Positions 21,654-24,585 of a stretch of DNA of 24,585 nucleotides are shown here, in pieces; within the stretch, counting starts at the first letter, position 1; each line of letters opens with the position of its first letter. Source of the stretch: Kipferlia bialata (taxonomy: Eukaryota; Fornicata); the NCBI GenBank assembly GCA_003568945.1, contig BDIP01000044.1, forward strand, positions 12,627-37,211, given 5' to 3'. Under the pieces are notes generated by a model. That model was not told the origin of the DNA, did no database searches, and saw only the letters and a list, made by a program, of their open reading frames with translations. The position numbers were made by a program, and so were the translations under genes.

Positions 21654-21948
21654 GGTGACAATGTGTATGGTTGATGGTTGTGTTGTTCTTTCGTGACGTG
21701 TGTTGAATTTGTTTTACTCGTGGGCACAGACTCTTTTGTTAATAGATTCCAGAGCTGCAGAGATAATAATTACTTCAACTGTACATGCAGATATGCAGCA
21801 TATACTTGCCAACCTCTCAGAGTGTATTGACTAGACAACCTTTACTGATACACGCTGGGCATCAAACACCCGAGCAAACTAACGAAACACAAACAATCGA
21901 ATACACATCCCAGTCAAAACAGCATACATACAACGCACGGCGCCCCCC
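21654..21948. other. Convergent 3' ends of Notchless and the PH-domain gene
   Basis: The two stop codons face each other across 295 bp of AT-rich sequence. An AGTAAA hexamer on the minus strand at 21841-21846 may be the PH gene's poly(A) signal. I saw no AATAAA or AGTAAA on the plus strand for Notchless. No gene or RNA is evident here. The 3' UTRs may overlap. Confidence 0.65.
21841..21846 (-). terminator. Candidate poly(A) signal AGTAAA for the PH-domain gene
   Basis: AGTAAA on the coding strand, about 103 nt past the stop codon, at nearly the same distance as the AGTAAA behind NOT1. It is tentative because a hexamer can occur by chance and two other genes lack it. Confidence 0.35.
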
Positions 21949-24017
21949 CTAGAGGGTCCCTGCCACCCATGCCTCCAGGGCCTGGACCCAGTGCTCGGCC
22001 TCGGTCTGGGAGTCGGCCTCGAGGTCGAGGGTCCTCTCCCCAGAGACTAGGGAGAAGGACATGGCCTCGTGACCAGGCTTGCCACTGTTTCTGGCAAACA
22101 CGGCAGTGGTCTGGCCACGCACAACAGCAGTGATAGAGGAACGCTCCAGGTTGTCGCGCCACTTCTTCTTGGCGGGGTCCCTCCACCTGATGCAGGACAG
22201 GTCGCCCTTGACCTCGATCATCCTGCCGTTGGGGGAGCCTCTCTTGCCGTGCTTCAGCAGCACAGCCCCGGTCAGCAGACGGGCCTTGCGGGCGTCGGCT
22301 GCCTCCGGTACATACTCAACAGGGGGGGCAGGGGGGGGAACCGCGGCGGTGGCGTCGGCAGTGATCTTCTTGCGTCTCTTCTCCTTGCGCTCCCTCTTCT
22401 TACGCGCCTTCTCATCCTCCACAGGGGCCTCACCCTCAGCAGGGGGTGGGCTCTTGTCCCTGGACCTTCTGCTCTTACCCTCCTTCTTCCCCTTGGCCTC
22501 TCTCTCCTTGTCACGCTCGGCCTTCCTGGCTGCTCTCTCTCTCTCCCTCTCTGCCTCCCTCTCTGCCTTCCTGGCGGCCCTCTCTGCCTCCTTTTGCAGT
22601 CTCTCTGCCTCCTCTGCCTGGGCTGTGGCCAGTACCGCCAGCATACGGGCACGGGCATTGGCCACGACCTGCCCCCTCACCACAGCCTGCTGGGCCCTGG
22701 CCTTGGCCTCTACGTGCAGGGAGGCAAGCACAACCTCAGCAGCATCGTGCACAGGGTCAGCAGCCTCTACCACTGCCTCTACCACTGCCTCTGCCTCTGC
22801 CTTTGGCTCTTCCTGCTGTGTCTCAGTCTCCACGGGGACAACCTCCTCCACAGTCTCTGGGGATGCATCCTTGGCCTCTGAGGACTCATCGTCACTACCC
22901 ACCACAGCCTCTACAACATCCTCCAGGACGTCAAGAAGGGTGCGCTTCTTATCCTCACCCTCCTCTGCCTCTGCCTCAACCTCTGCCCCCTCCCCGGCCT
23001 CTGCCTCAGGCTCGGGTATCACGATCTCCTGTGACAGCACTGTGGCGAGTGACACCCCCTGGGCCATCTCCCTCTCCACCTCGGTGCAGACAGCCTCGTA
23101 CTGGCCCTGCTCCCTGTCGGCCTTGGCCATCAGAGGGGCATACAGGTCCTCGATGCGGGACCTCAGGTTCTGAGCCATGGTGTCCACCTCCCTCTGCCTC
23201 TCTGCCTCAAAGTCTGCCACTATGCCAGTCTGCTTGGCTGTGAACCGGTCGTCCAGTTCCCTCTCCACAGACTGGGTGAGGACAAGGGGAGGGTATTACT
23301 ATCATATGGAACAATAGTCAGAGTAGGAGAGAGGAGAGAGGACACACGGCAGGTATATAGTGTTGCCTCAAGATACCGTGCCACTGGGTTGGACATATGG
23401 CCACACACAAAACCATATATATAGACAGTAACGCTACCTTCTTTGCCTCAGCCAACTTTGACTCATACACCTCAAAAGAGCGGTACATCTCCACTCTCTC
23501 CTGATCAATGAGGGCCCTCCTGTCAAATTCCCTCTCAAAGAGAGCACAGAATGCGTTCTGACAGTTGACAAAGCAGGTGGCAACGTAGTTCAGCTCTGCA
23601 GTCTCTGCCTTGATCTCTTCCCGAAGCTCCTTCTCTCTACGCTCCAGGTCCTCGCGATCCCGCTCCTCCTCCATTTGGGAAACACGGGCACGGAACTCCT
23701 CCTGTGTTCTGCGCTCGCGGGACTCCTTGAGTCGCTGCCTTCTGTTTCTCTAGGAGTCAGACATTGGAATATGGGGGACAGTTAAGGACAGCCACAACAT
23801 ACAGCATCACTCCCTACAAACAGCACAGACCAATTAGCAAACTAGGACATCCTATAACTCCTCTCCTACGACATGGGATGAGAAAGAAACATCAAAAGCC
23901 CACCTGCTTCTCCCTCTTCTTCAACAGCCTGCGAGCTTCACTAAAATCCTGTCCCTCCATGGTTTCCATCTTCTGCGTTGCATCTAACGGGCTCCGAGCC
24001 TGGTTGAGGCTCAACAT
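21949..24017 (-). CDS. Coiled-coil protein with C-terminal PH domain, 582 aa, 3 exons
   Basis: Exons in coding order are 24017-23904, 23749-23438 and 23271-21949, giving 1,749 nt with a TAG stop. Residues 1-38 are a short basic lead. Residues 39 to about 230 are strongly charged and heptad-like, so probably a coiled coil. About 230-350 is acidic and rich in Glu/Ala/Val. About 350-440 is a run of Arg/Lys/Glu (AERERERAARKAERDKERE) that may form a single long helix, followed by SRRSRDKSPPP. The C-terminal 115 residues look like a pleckstrin homology domain: a strand with GAVLLKHGKRG, then IRWRDPAKKKW, strands ending TLDLEA, and a closing helix EHWVQALEAWV with the invariant PH tryptophan. PH domains bind phosphoinositides or proteins. 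I cannot name an orthologue; a membrane- or cytoskeleton-linked adaptor is the likeliest kind. It is divergent to the gene starting at 24212. Confidence 0.85.
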
Positions 24018-24211
24018 GGGTGAGTCTGGAACGTGAAAAGGAGCAATTCAGAGCACCGAGCAGCTCAGCCTGGACCCCAATGACCAAGCAAAAACAACTC
24101 CGGTCCACAGTCAGTCCCTTCACTTTCCCCTGTGATACGTCTTCAGCAGTTACACTTTTGTGACTTCCCAGTCGATCTGGTTGCGACAGCCTGTCTGGAA
24201 GTGGCTCTCTG
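24018..24211. promoter_or_regulatory. Shared divergent promoter of the PH gene and the right-end gene
   Basis: Two start codons on opposite strands lie 194 bp apart with nothing coding between them. No TATA box or clear shared motif with the NOT1/Notchless interval was seen. The designation rests on gene layout alone. Confidence 0.45.
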
Positions 24212-24536
24212 ATGGCTCCTCACAAGAGAGGACGGAGGGCGGCGAGTCTGAAGGGCAAGCCCCCTGTTGCCCCAGATGACCACGAGAGTGACGAGCAGAT
24301 CCTGCCCCCTGTCCATCGGGAGGAAGAGCCTGTGGGGGCACTGCCCATAGCTGCAGAGATGATCATTCTCTGTTGTGTCAATGAATTCCCCCCATCAGGT
24401 ACTGTATCATGTGTCATACTTGATATAGTGTAGTGAGTGCAATCTAACCTCAAGGCAACCTGAAGCACTTCAACCTGCTAGTACTGAGTAAACTGGCCAC
24501 TGAGGCAGTCCTTAGTGACATAGGTTCGTTACTGTC

Positions 24537-24585
<49 letters not shown>
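24212..24585 (+). CDS. Unidentified gene, 5' end only (two exons, about 85 aa)
   Basis: I do not recognise this gene. Exon 1 is 24212-24398 and exon 2 is 24455-24523; the 56-nt intron between them ends CTAACCTCAAG, the same acceptor form as elsewhere, and both junctions are phase 1. The protein starts with a basic tail (MAPHKRGRRAASLKGKP), continues through an acidic, proline-containing stretch, then a hydrophobic helix-like part (EMIILCCVNEF, HFNLLVLSKLATEAVL). After exon 2 a donor GTTCGT opens an intron that runs into the terminal C tract, so the rest lies outside the window. The evidence that it is real is the paired splice signals, the kept frame and the divergent position. It is too short for a family call. 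Confidence 0.55.
24538..24585. repeat. Terminal poly-C tract
   Basis: A run of 48 C reaches the right end. It begins 14 bases after a plausible GT donor, so it appears to be inside an intron of the plus-strand gene, again with C on the coding strand. The true length is unknown because assembly stops here. Confidence 0.85.

Noticed and set aside
22069-23243. Plus-strand open frames of 265-364 codons opposite the PH gene
   Set aside because: They are low-complexity Ser/Leu/Pro translations of the complement of Glu/Arg/Ala repeats. The minus strand carries the PH domain.
1-24585. Bacterial DNA with an operon
   Set aside because: Spliceosomal introns, NOT1 and Notchless are eukaryotic. No Shine-Dalgarno-led gene series was seen.
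1-24585. Transposons, retroelements, viral copies, CRISPR arrays, tRNA or rRNA genes
   Set aside because: I searched by eye for reverse transcriptase, integrase or transposase motifs, long terminal or inverted repeats, spaced repeat arrays and cloverleaf patterns, and found none.

Overview
The window is nuclear DNA from an intron-bearing microbial eukaryote. It holds five protein genes: two are recognised with confidence (NOT1/CNOT1 and Notchless/Rsa4), two are long proteins of partly known architecture, and one is cut by the right edge. I placed 38 complete spliceosomal introns by hand and reading frame is kept across every junction. Nearly all introns end in a compact branch-point/acceptor motif, CTNAY followed a few bases later by AG. 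In my knowledge this resembles the fused branch-point/3' splice signal of Giardia and Trichomonas. With the high intron density, the best guess is a free-living fornicate metamonad such as Kipferlia. That assignment is inference; no database search was possible.

Layout. 1-2247: a pure G run, then about 2.2 kb with no credible gene, containing small repeats and a cluster of TGACA/TGTCA words. 2248-9409 (minus): a 12-exon gene for a 2,028-residue Ala/Glu-rich protein with recurring Lys/Gly patches, possibly cytoskeletal or flagellar. 9410-9860: intergenic. 9861-18748 (minus): an 11-exon gene for NOT1, the scaffold of the CCR4-NOT deadenylase, 2,691 residues. 18749-19048: a shared divergent promoter. 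19049-21653 (plus): a 15-exon gene for Notchless/Rsa4, 489 residues, a 60S ribosome assembly factor. 21654-21948: convergent 3' ends. 21949-24017 (minus): a 3-exon gene for a 582-residue coiled-coil protein with a C-terminal PH domain. 24018-24211: a second divergent promoter. 24212 to the right end (plus): the first two exons of an unidentified gene, running into a pure C run.

The genes do not form one pathway. NOT1 (mRNA decay and translational control) and Notchless (ribosome maturation) are both housekeeping genes of gene expression and are divergently arranged on about 300 bp, so co-regulation is possible but unproven. Both contig ends are homopolymers of 44 and 48 bases. C-runs also occur inside three introns, always with C on the coding strand, so the contig probably broke at intronic C tracts rather than at telomeres.
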